Assembly: GCF_030997045.1 (NCBI RefSeq)
Contig: NZ_CP116899.1
Coordinates: 1,612,001-1,676,000 of the forward strand
Source: Microbulbifer sp. TB1203
Lineage (GTDB): Bacteria > Pseudomonadota > Gammaproteobacteria > Pseudomonadales > Cellvibrionaceae
Length of the DNA stretch: 64,000 nucleotides
Direction of reading: 5' to 3'
Position numbers and translations under genes: made by a program
Part shown: positions 24,569 to 33,296 of the stretch, piece by piece
Position numbering within the stretch: the first letter of the stretch is position 1
Layout of the letters: each line of letters starts with the position of its first letter
Notes under the pieces: generated by a model
What the model was told of the DNA's origin: nothing
The model's input: only the letters and a program-made list of their open reading frames with translations
The model's database searches: none

Positions 24569-25270
24569 TTACTCGGACTCAGTGGCAACGAAGAGGCTGT
24601 GGTCTTCACTCTCCGGTGTTATACGCGCTTCGGTTTCGCCGGTGGGCGCCGTGTCCAGCAACTGCTGCAAGGTCGACTCGGTGACAAAGTGCGCGATGGT
24701 CGGGCGCACCCGCAGCCAGGTTTCCGCCAGGGGCTCCGCGTCGTCGCCGGCAAACTGCACCAGGCGCAGCTGACGCAATTTCTTTAATAAACTTTTGCGC
24801 TCCGCCAACTTGTCCGGCAGCGACATCTTCAGCAGGTTGCGCAGGCCCAGTTCCAGTGCCTCGAGGGAGAGGGCCACACAGCCGCTGTCGTCCACCTGCC
24901 CTTCCCGCAGCGCCTTGTCGTATTCCACCCGCAACACCAGGATCGCCGCCACCTCCCACTGGCTGAGGCGCGCGCGCAGGCCGCCGTGGTGGGGTTCCTC
25001 CTGGTCCGGCAGGCCCGGTACTTCGGAACCCGGCGGATAGACGCGGATAAACTGGAAGCGGCTGTCGTGCTGCAGGCGCAGCCCCAGCGGCGCCAGCCAC
25101 TCGCGAATGAGTTGTTCGCAGCGCTGGAAGCGGTCGTAGAGTTGCGCCTCAACCTGGCTCTCCTCCCGGCAGATCACTCCGTAGTCCAGCAGGCGCACCA
25201 GCAGCTCGGAAAATTCCCCGCGGGTCAGGCGGCACTGGGCCAGCGCTTCTTCCAAGGCCTGTTCAATCAC
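24569..25270 (-). CDS. jetB: Wadjet system subunit JetB (DUF4194-type)
   Basis: This 233-residue protein fits JetB (DUF4194). It is mostly helical with a winged-helix-like LTRGEFSELLVRLLDYGVI near the N terminus and WEVAAILVLRVEYDK in the centre. In Wadjet complexes JetB is the KITE-like partner that binds the JetA kleisin. It starts inside the 3' end of jetA (8-base overlap), so the two are translationally coupled. Assignment rests strongly on the jetA-jetB-jetC-jetD order. Confidence 0.9.
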   Translation of the reverse strand: MIEQALEEALAQCRLTRGEFSELLVRLLDYGVICREESQVEAQLYDRFQRCEQLIREWLAPLGLRLQHDSRFQFIRVYPPGSEVPGLPDQEEPHHGGLRARLSQWEVAAILVLRVEYDKALREGQVDDSGCVALSLEALELGLRNLLKMSLPDKLAERKSLLKKLRQLRLVQFAGDDAEPLAETWLRVRPTIAHFVTESTLQQLLDTAPTGETEARITPESEDHSLFVATESE

Positions 25271-26690
25271 TTTCTTTCAACTCTAAAAAGTACTCGTCGA
25301 ATTGGGCAAAGTAGTCATTGCTCGCGGTCTCCCCGGTAAACTCCACCCGCAGCGCCGCGGCGGAATCCTGGTTGACCGCGGCCGCTTCCAGCGCGTGGCT
25401 CATGGCCAGCAGATCCCGCGCGTCTTTTAACGGCAGGTCGCGACTATTGATGCGCCGGCCACTGCCGAGGGCAGTCTGCAGGTAATTCCGCAGGTCGCTA
25501 CCGTTGAAATTGAACGCCTGGTCCAGCAACTGCTGCAGGAGAATATCCCGCTGGTTTTCCTCCGCCAGCGGCACATCTTCCTCCACCAGGGTATTCACCG
25601 GCTGGCGGCGGCTGCGCTGCCACAGCTGGGTCTGCCTGGGGTCGAACAGGCGCAGCTGAAATCCACCCAGTTGATCGCCGAGCCGCTCCAGCAATTCCTT
25701 TTTTTCCGACTGCTCACCGAGACGCTGGCACAGGTCCGCAAACTCGCCCTCGGACTGGCTGTGCAGATAGCTGAGCTGGCGGATAATGATGTCCGCGCGC
25801 TTGGTAAAGCCCTGTAGCGCGCGGCGTAGCGCCGGCAGTTTTACCTCGCAGGCGCGGCGCATGCGGTCCTCGATGGTGTCCAGCATCAGCCACAGCAGCG
25901 AGCGGCCCTCTTCCGCCAGTTCCGGCAGCAGCTGGCGCAGGCGGCGCTCCCACTGCGCCTTGCGCTCCCTGTCTTTGCGACGGATACGCGCGATCACCCG
26001 GCCGATGGCGTCCCGGTGCTTTTCCACGCTGTCGGCGGAGAGGCGGATTGCCAGGTCCGGCTGGAAACGGCTCTCCATAAAGGAGAAGAATTCATCCGTG
26101 GCCTGCTGCACCAGCAGCTGCGCCTCCACCTCGCGCACCAGTTCGCGCTTGCGCTCTTCCAGCTCCGCAATCATATCGGTGAAGTCGGCGACGATGCGCT
26201 CGGAATACTCCCAGGCGTCGATCAGGTCGTGCACTTCTCCGCGGCTGGCAAAGGCTTCCAGGGCGTTGAGAGTATTGCGGGTATTGCGGTGGCGGGTGCG
26301 CACACGGGTGCTGTTCACCTCCACCAGAGGCTGGGTAAACAGGCGGCCGCGGCGGCTGAAGGGATAGCTGGCGCTGAGTGTGGCGCTGTCCACCTGCTTT
26401 TCCAGCCAGCCGTATTCCACCAGGCTGTTCAGCACCCAGACCGCCTGCTCGCGCAGGTTGCGAAAACGCCCTTCGGAATCCGGATTATTGTCGTCGCTGT
26501 CCAGTTGCGGGGCGCGGGTCAGCGCTTCGCTGAAAATCTCCAGGATCTGCTCGCGCGCCAGGGATTCGCCGTAGTCTGCCTTGGCGGTGTACAGGCGCTC
26601 GTACAGCAGGCGCAAACACTCCACCACCTGCTCGCGGTATTTTCCGGTGAGCGGGCGGAAGAAGTGCTGGTAGGCATCCGCGAAAAACAA
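25263..26690 (-). CDS. jetA: Wadjet system kleisin-like subunit JetA
   Basis: This 475-residue protein matches the JetA family layout: an N-terminal FFADAYQHFFRPLTGKYREQVVECL, a winged-helix middle (VLNSLVEYGWLEKQVDS), a long helical stretch and an acidic C terminus. JetA bridges the JetC heads as the kleisin. The start is a TTG at 26690 and no convincing ribosome site precedes it. The preceding lipoprotein gene stops only 15 bases upstream in the same reading frame, so translation probably depends on coupling. It overlaps jetB by 8 bases. Confidence 0.9.
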   Translation of the reverse strand: MFFADAYQHFFRPLTGKYREQVVECLRLLYERLYTAKADYGESLAREQILEIFSEALTRAPQLDSDDNNPDSEGRFRNLREQAVWVLNSLVEYGWLEKQVDSATLSASYPFSRRGRLFTQPLVEVNSTRVRTRHRNTRNTLNALEAFASRGEVHDLIDAWEYSERIVADFTDMIAELEERKRELVREVEAQLLVQQATDEFFSFMESRFQPDLAIRLSADSVEKHRDAIGRVIARIRRKDRERKAQWERRLRQLLPELAEEGRSLLWLMLDTIEDRMRRACEVKLPALRRALQGFTKRADIIIRQLSYLHSQSEGEFADLCQRLGEQSEKKELLERLGDQLGGFQLRLFDPRQTQLWQRSRRQPVNTLVEEDVPLAEENQRDILLQQLLDQAFNFNGSDLRNYLQTALGSGRRINSRDLPLKDARDLLAMSHALEAAAVNQDSAAALRVEFTGETASNDYFAQFDEYFLELKESD

Positions 26691-26705
26691 CAGGACAGGT
26701 TCCGC

Positions 26706-26894
26706 TTATTCTTCTTCGGGCTTCTGGTTGAGCACACAGTACTTGGTGTAGTCACCGGCATCGGTCAGGGTCCAGTCGCCTTTGGGGGTTTCGTCCATTT
26801 TTTTGCACCACTTCTCTGAGCCGCGCTTGGGTTCGCAGGCGGTGAGGGTTAGTACGGCGATAATGGCGGTCGTGAGGATAAATAGTTTTTTCAT
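26706..26894 (-). CDS. Small DUF3012-type lipoprotein
   Basis: This 62-residue protein has a lipoprotein signal: KKLFILTTAIIAVLTLTAC, with the lipobox Cys at residue 20. A short domain CEPKRGSEKWCKKMDETPKGDWT then follows with two further cysteines (WCKK, KYCVL). This pattern is that of the DUF3012 family, common as a stand-alone gene in marine gammaproteobacteria. It ends 15 bases before jetA in the same frame and on the same strand, so it may share the jet transcript. I know of no established role for it in Wadjet. Confidence 0.82.
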   Translation of the reverse strand: MKKLFILTTAIIAVLTLTACEPKRGSEKWCKKMDETPKGDWTLTDAGDYTKYCVLNQKPEEE

Positions 26895-26916
26895 TCTGCT
26901 ATCTGTTGTTTCTTTT

Positions 26917-26994
26917 GTAGGATGGGCAAAGGAGCGCAGCGACGTGCCCATCTTCCCGGGTCTTGATGGGCACGCTGCGCTTTGCCCATCCTAC
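26917..26994. repeat. GTAGGATGGGC inverted repeat upstream of the lipoprotein-jet unit
   Basis: Arms GTAGGATGGGCAAAGGAGCG and the matching CGCTTTGCCCATCCTAC lie 22 bases upstream of the lipoprotein gene, where the promoter of the unit would be expected. Confidence 0.8.
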
Positions 26995-27004
26995 ATATTG
27001 CGTT

Positions 27005-27076
27005 GTCATTCCGGCGCAGGCCGGAATCCAGTGCCTGCGGAAAAATTGCCTGGATACCGGCATTCGCCGGTATGAC
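27005..27076. repeat. GTCATTCCGGC palindrome pair behind cysS
   Basis: GTCATTCCGGCGCAGGCCGGAAT and a degenerate inverted partner CCGGCATTCGCCGGTATGAC lie just past the cysS stop. They share the inner core of the ACCTCTGAA MITE family but lack its outer arms. Confidence 0.65.
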
Positions 27077-27085
27077 GAGATTGAA

Positions 27086-28459
27086 TTATTCCCGCCGCCA
27101 CTTGGTGCCTTCGCGGCTGTCTTCCAGAACCACGCCCTTGGCCTTCAACTCCTCGCGGATCTCGTCGGCACGGGCGTAGTTTTTGTCGAGTTTGCTCTGC
27201 TGACGCTCGGCGATCAGTTGCTCGATTTCCTGTTCAGAAATCGTCTCCGCTCCCCGGGCCTGCTTGAACCAGGCTTCCGGGTCCTGTTGCAGTATGCCCA
27301 GTTGCCGGCCTGCCGCCAGCAATAAAGCTTTCCAACGCGCCTTCCCTGCCGTCTCCGACTTGTTCAGCTCCCTGGCAATCTGATGCAGTTCGCCGATGGC
27401 CACCGGCGTGTTCAGGTCGTCCTCGAGCGCATTCATAAATGCAGTGCCCTCAAGATCCGCCTCGTCTATTTTTATGCTTTGCGCCTCGCGCAAAGCACCG
27501 TAAAGTGAATCGAGACTGCGCTGGGCCTGGTCCAGCAGATCGGAACTGAAATTCAGCTCCGAGCGGTAGTGGGCGGAGAGCAGCGCGAAGCGCAGCACTT
27601 CGCCCGGGTACTGCTGTAACAGGTCGTTGACCATGCGGAAGTTGCCCAGGGATTTGGACATCTTTTCGCCTTCAATATTGACGTAGCCGTTGTGCATCCA
27701 GTAGCGCACGAAGTCCACACCGTTGGCGCAGCAGCTCTGGGCGCGCTCATTTTCGTGGTGAGGAAAGGTCAAATCGCGGCCGCCACCGTGAATATCGATG
27801 GTGTCCCCCAAGTGCTTCTTGATCATCGCCGAGCACTCCAGGTGCCAGCCGGGGCGGCCGCGGCCCCAGGGGCTGTCCCAGCCGGGCTCGTCGTCTTTCG
27901 AGGGTTTCCACAGCACGAAGTCGCCGGCGTATTTCTTGTAGGGGGCCACCTCGACGCGGGCGCCGGCGAGCATATCGTCCAGGGAGCGTTTGGAGAGCTT
28001 GCCGTAGCCGTCCATGGATTCCACCGCGAAGAGCACGTGACCCTCGGCCTCGTAGGCGTGGCCCTTCTCGACCAGCCGCTCGATCATGGCGATCATTTCC
28101 GGCAGGTGTTCAGTGGCGTAGGGGGTGACGTCCGGCTCCAGGTTGTTGAGCGCGGCCATATCCTCGAAATAGGCCTGGGCGAAGCGCGCGGAGAGCACAC
28201 CGATCTCCTCGCCGTTGTCCCGCGCGGCCTTCATGATCTTGTCGTCGATATCGGTAATGTTGCGCGCGTAGACCACGTCGCTGAAACGGTTTTTCAACAG
28301 CCGGTAGAGAGTATCGAACACCACCACCGGGCGGGCGTTGCCGATATGCACGCGGTTGTATACGGTGGGGCCGCAGACGTACATGCGCACCCGATCTTCC
28401 ACCAGTGGCTTGAAGGTTTCTTTCTGCCCTGAAAGGGTGTTGTAAAGCTGTAGAGCCAT
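27086..28459 (-). CDS. cysS: Cysteinyl-tRNA synthetase CysS
   Basis: This 457-residue class I synthetase has MYVCGPTVYNRVHIGNARP, containing the zinc-ligand Cys (YVCGPTVY) and the HIGN motif at ~36-44. It also has the Zn-binding region WHLECSAM and GGGRDLTFPHHENE, and KMSKSLGNF at ~266-274. It charges tRNA-Cys. Length is as in E. coli (461). A Lys/Arg-rich C-terminal domain is present. Confidence 0.97.
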   Translation of the reverse strand: MALQLYNTLSGQKETFKPLVEDRVRMYVCGPTVYNRVHIGNARPVVVFDTLYRLLKNRFSDVVYARNITDIDDKIMKAARDNGEEIGVLSARFAQAYFEDMAALNNLEPDVTPYATEHLPEMIAMIERLVEKGHAYEAEGHVLFAVESMDGYGKLSKRSLDDMLAGARVEVAPYKKYAGDFVLWKPSKDDEPGWDSPWGRGRPGWHLECSAMIKKHLGDTIDIHGGGRDLTFPHHENERAQSCCANGVDFVRYWMHNGYVNIEGEKMSKSLGNFRMVNDLLQQYPGEVLRFALLSAHYRSELNFSSDLLDQAQRSLDSLYGALREAQSIKIDEADLEGTAFMNALEDDLNTPVAIGELHQIARELNKSETAGKARWKALLLAAGRQLGILQQDPEAWFKQARGAETISEQEIEQLIAERQQSKLDKNYARADEIREELKAKGVVLEDSREGTKWRRE

Positions 28460-28513
28460 TGGTTCCGATAACTATTTTTTGTGAATTCAGTGTGCTCGTC
28501 GGGTTCGGTGCAT

Positions 28514-28583
28514 CTGGATTCCGGCCTTCGCCGGAATGACGACATTGAAATACCTCGTCATGCCGGCGCAGGCCGGCATCCAG
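28514..28583. repeat. GTCATTCCGGC palindrome pair between cysS and glnS
   Basis: CTGGATTCCGGCCTTCGCCGG and an inverted GCCGGCGCAGGCCGGCATCCAG partner fill most of the 136-base gap between glnS and cysS. They share the inner core of the CCTCTGAA MITE family and lack outer arms. Confidence 0.65.
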
Positions 28584-28595
28584 TACCCAACTGCG

Positions 28596-30269
28596 TTACT
28601 TGCTCTGTTCCTTGGCCCATGAGTCCCGCAGGCCGATGGTGCGGTTGAACACCGGTTTTTCCGCACTGCCGTATTTGCTGTCGCGGCAGAAGTAGCCGTT
28701 GCGTTCGAACTGGTAGCTTTGTTCCGGCTCGGCATTCACCAGGCCGATTTCGCCCTTGCAGCCGCTGAGGATTTCCAGGTTGTCCGGATTGACGAAATCC
28801 AGGAAATTCTTGTCCCCCGCATCCGGCGCCGGGTCGCTGAAAAGGCGATCGTAGAACCGCACTTCACAGTCGACATTCTTTTCCGCGGAAACCCAGTGGA
28901 TCACCCCCTTGGGCTTGACGCCGTCCGCCGGATCTTTGCCCAGGGTATCCCGGTCCACGGAGCAGCGCAGTTCGACGATTTCGCCGTTGGCATCCTTCAC
29001 CACTTCGTCCGCGTGGATCACATAGGCGTTGCGCAGGCGCACCTTCTTGCCCAGTACCAGGCGCTTGTACTTTTTGTTGGCCTCTTCGCGGAAGTCCTCC
29101 CGCTCGATATAGAGAGTGCGGGTAAAGGGCAGCACCCGCGCCGGGAGATCGTCGCGTACCGGGTGGCCGGGGGCGCTGAGGCTTTCCTCCGCGCCCTCCG
29201 GGTAGTTGGTCAGGGTAACCTTTAGCGGGTCCATCACGCACATGGCGCGGGGGGCGTTTTTGTCCAGGTCGTCGCGGATAGCGTACTCCAGCATGCCCAG
29301 ATCCACCACCGAGTCGGAGCGGGTCACGCCGATCATTTCGCAGAAATTGCGGATCGCCGCGGGAGGCACGCCGCGGCGGCGCATGCCGGACAGGGTGGGC
29401 ATGCGCGGATCGTCCCAGCCGTCCACGTGCTTTTCGTCCACCAGTTGCTTGAGCTTGCGCTTGGAGACCACCGTGTAATTCAGGTTCAGGCGCGCAAATT
29501 CATACTGGCGCGGGCGCGCCGGCACCGGCAGGTTCTCCAGGAACCAGTCGTACAGCGGCCTGTGGTCCTCGAATTCCAGGGTGCAGATGGAGTGGCTGAT
29601 GCCCTCGATGGCGTCCGACTGGCCGTGGGCGAAGTCGTAGCTGGGGTAGATGCACCACTTGTCGCCGGTCTGGTGATGAGCCATCTTCTTGATGCGGTAG
29701 ATGATCGGGTCGCGCAGGTTGATATTGGGCGCGGCCATATCGATCCTGGCGCGCAGGCTGCACTCGCCCTCTTCCATTGCACCGTTCTTCATCTGCTCGA
29801 ACAGCGCCAGGTTCTCCTCCACGGAGCGGTCGCGGTAGGGGCTGTTTTTGCCCGGCTCGGTCAGGGTGCCTCGGTAGGCGCGGGCATCCTCCGGCGACAG
29901 GTGGCAAACATAGGCTTTGCCTTCCTTTATCAGGTGCAGGGCCCAGTCGTACAACTGATCGAAGTAGTCCGAAGTGTATTTGGCTTCGCCGGCCCATTGA
30001 AAGCCCAGCCAGGATACGTCCCGCTTGATGGATTCGACGTACTCCTCCTCCTCCTTGGCGGGGTTGGTGTCGTCGAAGCGCAGGTTGCAGCTGCCGCCGA
30101 ACTCCTGCGCCAGGCCGAAGTTCAGGCAGATGGACTTGGCGTGGCCGATATGCAGGTAGCCGTTGGGCTCGGGCGGAAAGCGCGTGACCACCTCGGATAC
30201 CCGGCCCCCGGTCAGATCTTCGCGGATGATATTCTGTAAAAAGTGAGCCGGCTTGCTCTCGGATGTCAT
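28596..30269 (-). CDS. glnS: Glutaminyl-tRNA synthetase GlnS
   Basis: This 557-residue class I synthetase has PPEPNGYLHIGHAKS at ~32-46 (HIGH motif) and NYTVVSKRKLKQLV (KMSKS equivalent) at ~261-274. Two C-terminal beta-barrel anticodon-binding domains follow, including IHWVSAEKNVDCEVRFYDRLF. It charges tRNA-Gln directly, consistent with a gammaproteobacterium. Length matches E. coli (554). Confidence 0.97.
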   Translation of the reverse strand: MTSESKPAHFLQNIIREDLTGGRVSEVVTRFPPEPNGYLHIGHAKSICLNFGLAQEFGGSCNLRFDDTNPAKEEEEYVESIKRDVSWLGFQWAGEAKYTSDYFDQLYDWALHLIKEGKAYVCHLSPEDARAYRGTLTEPGKNSPYRDRSVEENLALFEQMKNGAMEEGECSLRARIDMAAPNINLRDPIIYRIKKMAHHQTGDKWCIYPSYDFAHGQSDAIEGISHSICTLEFEDHRPLYDWFLENLPVPARPRQYEFARLNLNYTVVSKRKLKQLVDEKHVDGWDDPRMPTLSGMRRRGVPPAAIRNFCEMIGVTRSDSVVDLGMLEYAIRDDLDKNAPRAMCVMDPLKVTLTNYPEGAEESLSAPGHPVRDDLPARVLPFTRTLYIEREDFREEANKKYKRLVLGKKVRLRNAYVIHADEVVKDANGEIVELRCSVDRDTLGKDPADGVKPKGVIHWVSAEKNVDCEVRFYDRLFSDPAPDAGDKNFLDFVNPDNLEILSGCKGEIGLVNAEPEQSYQFERNGYFCRDSKYGSAEKPVFNRTIGLRDSWAKEQSK

Positions 30270-30335
30270 AGATGTCTCGATTACAGCTGTGCAATGTAAG
30301 CGGCGGATTATAGCGCAGTTGCGCCCCGGAACATC

Positions 30336-30495
30336 GGGGCACCTCTAAAAATCTACTGCGCGTGCGGCTGGCGGCGGCCGGCGGTGCTGGTGCGCCAGCC
30401 CGGTCGCAATGCTCATGTACTATTTGTACACTCCGCTTGCTCCGCTCCGGCGGCCACCACCAGCCACCCGCTCGCTACGATTTTTAAAGGGCCCC
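30336..30495. repeat. ~160-bp imperfect inverted-repeat element between glnS and ppiB
   Basis: Outer arms GGGGCACCTCTAAAAATC (30336-30353) and GATTTTTAAAGGGCCCC (30479-30495) enclose a GC-rich body. The body contains GGCGGCGGCCGGCGGTGCTGG, inverted GCGGCCACCACCAGCC, and TGTACTATTTGTACA. It has no coding potential and occupies about half of the 302-base divergent intergenic region. The rest (30270-30335, 30496-30571) must hold both promoters. Confidence 0.6.
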
Positions 30496-30571
30496 TTCGG
30501 TTTTGCGGAACGGCGTCCTAAGGTATGATGCCGGCCGCAATTTACCTAACCAGCCACTCACAGGATGTTTT

Positions 30572-31069
30572 ATGATCACCCTGCACACCACCTATGGCGA
30601 TATCGTCGTTGAACTGGATTTCGACAAGGCCCCGAAAACCGCCGCCAACTTCTTGCAGTACTGCCGCGAAGACTTCTATACCGGCACGATTTTTCACCGG
30701 GTGATCGACAACTTTATGGTCCAGGGCGGCGGCATGACCCCGGATATGGAGCAGAAACCCACCCGCGACACTATCGAAAACGAGGCGGACAACGGTCTCA
30801 AAAACGATACCGGCACCTTGGCCATGGCGCGCACCATGGAGCCGCACTCTGCCAGCTCCCAGTTTTTCATCAACGTCAACGACAACGACTTCCTCAACTT
30901 CCGCAGCAAGGACTCTCAGGGCTGGGGCTACTGCGTATTCGGCAAGGTGGTAGAGGGTATGGACGTGGTCAACAAGATCAAGGGCGTGCCGACCGGCAGT
31001 AAGGGCTTCCACCAGGATGTGCCGGTGGAGACCATCGAAATCACCGGTGTGACCGTCGCCGAGGACTAA
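30572..31069 (+). CDS. ppiB: Peptidyl-prolyl cis-trans isomerase, cyclophilin type (PpiB)
   Basis: This 165-residue cyclophilin has FHRVIDNFMVQGGG (catalytic Arg in FHRVI, ~40-53), MARTMEPHSASSQFFINVNDN and WGYCVFGKVVEGMDVV. There is no signal peptide, so it is the cytoplasmic PpiB form. ATG 30572 (MITLHTTYGD) is preceded by CAGGATG and matches the family start; the frame is open further upstream without homology. Confidence 0.95.
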   Translation: MITLHTTYGDIVVELDFDKAPKTAANFLQYCREDFYTGTIFHRVIDNFMVQGGGMTPDMEQKPTRDTIENEADNGLKNDTGTLAMARTMEPHSASSQFFINVNDNDFLNFRSKDSQGWGYCVFGKVVEGMDVVNKIKGVPTGSKGFHQDVPVETIEITGVTVAED

Positions 31070-31077
31070 CCTATCTC

Positions 31078-31153
31078 CTGTAGGAGCGGCCCATGGCCGC
31101 GATCTTTCCCGCTACGTAGCGATGCCGATCGCGGCCATGGGCCGCTCCTACAG
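31078..31153. repeat. GTAGGAGCGGCC-family palindrome between ppiB and lpxH
   Basis: Inverted arms CTGTAGGAGCGGCCCATGG and its complement extend through GCCGCGATC/GATCGCGGC around a short loop. It starts 9 bases after the ppiB stop and could act as a ppiB terminator. Confidence 0.8.
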
Positions 31154-31182
31154 GGAAGAGGAATGCGAGGGAAGCAAGCATT

Positions 31183-31908
31183 GTGACCAGCTACCTGATC
31201 TCCGACCTGCACCTGGACGAGAGCCGCCCACAGGTAACCCGGGCCTTCTTCGACTTCCTGCGCGGCCCCGCCGCCGGTGCCGGGGCCCTGTATATCCTCG
31301 GCGACTTTTTCGAGGTGTGGATCGGCGATGACGACGACGCCCCGCTGGCCGCGGAGGTGGCCACCGAACTGAGCGCCTATAGCGGCACCGGCGCCGAGCT
31401 GTACCTGATGCACGGCAACCGGGATTTCCTGATCGGCGAGGACTTCGCCCACCGCGCCGGCGCCATCCTGCTGCCGGACCCCACCGCAGTCACCCTGGCC
31501 GGGCGGAGCGTCCTGCTGATGCACGGCGACAGCCTCTGCACCCGCGACAGCGAATATATGGCCTTCCGCCAGCAGGCCCGCGATCCCAACTGGCAGCGGG
31601 AAATGCTGGCCAAGCCCCTCGAGGAGCGGCGCGCTATCGCCGCGCAGTTGCGCGCGGTATCCAAGTCCATGAACAGTCGCAAGGCGGAAGACATCATGGA
31701 CGTCACCCCGGAGGAAGTGGAGAGGGTGATGCGCGAACAGGGCGTGCGCACCCTGATCCACGGCCACACCCACAGGCCCGCACGCCACGCGATCACCGTG
31801 GACGGCGAAGCCGCCGAGCGCATCGTGCTCGGCGACTGGGGAGACCTGGGCTGGTGCGTGAAGGCAGACGGGGATTCGCTTGAATTGATCCACTGGCCCA
31901 TAGCATGA
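31183..31908 (+). CDS. lpxH: UDP-2,3-diacylglucosamine diphosphatase LpxH
   Basis: This 241-residue calcineurin-type phosphoesterase has YLISDLHLD (D8, H10), LYILGDFFEVWIGDDD, YLMHGNRDFLIG, LLMHGDSLC and HGHTHRPARH, which supply the two-metal site. It hydrolyses UDP-2,3-diacyl-GlcN to lipid X in lipid A synthesis at the inner membrane surface. The start is GTG at 31183 (MTSYLISDLHL). Downstream of ppiB in the common gammaproteobacterial order ppiB-lpxH. Confidence 0.95.
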   Translation: MTSYLISDLHLDESRPQVTRAFFDFLRGPAAGAGALYILGDFFEVWIGDDDDAPLAAEVATELSAYSGTGAELYLMHGNRDFLIGEDFAHRAGAILLPDPTAVTLAGRSVLLMHGDSLCTRDSEYMAFRQQARDPNWQREMLAKPLEERRAIAAQLRAVSKSMNSRKAEDIMDVTPEEVERVMREQGVRTLIHGHTHRPARHAITVDGEAAERIVLGDWGDLGWCVKADGDSLELIHWPIA

Positions 31909-32040
31909 TTGCCGATTAGGACACCGCAGCCGCTCGCGACGCGGGCGAGCGCCAGGGATAGAGTGAATCACCGCCGAGCCCAGCCAGGCATCGGGCCGGA
32001 GCCCCGCCCTGGAGAAATAACGGATCAGAGAACCGCTGAC

Positions 32041-33168
32041 GTGAAGAACCTGAAAAAACGCGTACTGATCCTCGGCGGCTACGGCACCTTCGGCTCTCGC
32101 ATCGCCCGGTTGCTCAGCAGCGACAGCGAACTGCAACTGATCATCGCCGGGCACGACAAGTTCAAAGCAGAACTCTGCGCCTCCCAGCTCCCCAATTTTG
32201 CCGAGGGCCTGCGCCTGGAGCGCGACGCAGTCAACCTCGCCGCACAGCTCAAGGCCCTGCACCTGGACCTGTTGATTCACTGTGCCGGCCCCTTCCAGCA
32301 TCAGGACTACCGCGTGGCCCGGGCCTGTATCGAAGCCCGCACCCCCTATATCGATATCGCCGACGGGCGCCGCTTCGTATGCGATTTCCAGCGTCTGTCC
32401 CCCGCCGCCGAGGCCGCGGGTGTGCCGCTGGTCTCCGGCGCCAGCAGCCTGCCGGCGCTCAGTTCGTCGGTACTGAAGGAACTGCAGGACAAGTTCGCCG
32501 AACTGGACTCAGTGGATATCAGCATCGCCCCCGCGCACCGTATCGAGCGCGGGCTGGCCACGGTGCGCGCCGGTTTCGAGTCCCTGGGCGACAACTTTCC
32601 CCAACTGCAGGACGGCCAGTGGCGCGAGACCTACGCCGGCAATCACCTGCGCCGGCACAGGCTGGCCCACCCTGTGGGCGAACGCTGGCTGTGCGACTTC
32701 GACGTGCCGGACCTGGAACTCTGGCCCCGCGCCCTGCCCGGCCTGAAAAATGCCCGCTTCGCCACCGGCCTGGAGCCGCGCGCCCTGCAACTGGGCCTGG
32801 TCCTGTGCGCGCAGCTGGCCCGGCAGCCGCTGCCGTTCAACAGACTGCAACTGTCGAGGCTCGGCTACCGGCTCGCCGCGCACTGGCCCGGCGGCAGCGG
32901 CCACGGCGGTATGCTGATCCACCTGGGCGGTAAAGACCGGAATGGCCAGCCGTTGGGTTACCGCTGGCAGGCCCTCGGCCTGAACGGTGACGGGCCCTGG
33001 ATTCCCGCGGCGCCGGCGGCGGCCATGGCCAGGAAAATACTGCGCGGCGAGTGGAGCCGGGCGGGGGCGCAGGCCTGCTGGCAACTGCTCAGCCTGGACG
33101 AAATCCTGCGCGAACTGACCCGCTTCTCGGTAGTGACCGCCGTGGAGAGGCTGGAACCGGATCGTTGA
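32041..33168 (+). CDS. Saccharopine dehydrogenase-like NAD(P)-binding protein
   Basis: This 375-residue protein opens with a Rossmann motif KKRVLILGGYGTFGSRIARLL and carries LIHCAGPFQHQDYRVARACIEARTPYIDIADG, the hallmark of the saccharopine dehydrogenase-like family. Trans-acting enoyl reductases belong to the same family. The substrate is unknown; lysine metabolism should not be inferred. I chose the GTG at 32041, because it places the Rossmann loop 8 residues from the start. An upstream in-frame TTG at 31909 would add 44 Arg-rich residues with no homology. It follows lpxH by 132 bases. Confidence 0.78.
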   Translation: MKNLKKRVLILGGYGTFGSRIARLLSSDSELQLIIAGHDKFKAELCASQLPNFAEGLRLERDAVNLAAQLKALHLDLLIHCAGPFQHQDYRVARACIEARTPYIDIADGRRFVCDFQRLSPAAEAAGVPLVSGASSLPALSSSVLKELQDKFAELDSVDISIAPAHRIERGLATVRAGFESLGDNFPQLQDGQWRETYAGNHLRRHRLAHPVGERWLCDFDVPDLELWPRALPGLKNARFATGLEPRALQLGLVLCAQLARQPLPFNRLQLSRLGYRLAAHWPGGSGHGGMLIHLGGKDRNGQPLGYRWQALGLNGDGPWIPAAPAAAMARKILRGEWSRAGAQACWQLLSLDEILRELTRFSVVTAVERLEPDR

Positions 33169-33182
33169 GCCTTGAACCTAAC

Positions 33183-33258
33183 CTGTAGGAGCGGGCCATG
33201 CCCGCGATCAGCGGTGGTTGAATTCCACATTGATCGCGGGCATGGCCCGCTCCTACAA
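33183..33258. repeat. GTAGGAGCGGGCC-family palindrome
   Basis: Arms CTGTAGGAGCGGGCCATGCC and its near-perfect complement extend through CGCGATCA/TGATCGCG, with a 20-base loop. It lies between two convergent genes (stops 33168 and 33297) and can serve as a bidirectional terminator. Confidence 0.8.
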
Positions 33259-33296
33259 GGGGCGCTTATGCCATTCGAATCACCGGATGCACCGGC

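Noticed and set aside
31909..32040. Upstream in-frame extension of the saccharopine-dehydrogenase-like gene from a TTG
   Set aside because: The Arg/Pro-rich residues do not fit the fold; the GTG at 32041 starts 8 residues before the Rossmann motif.
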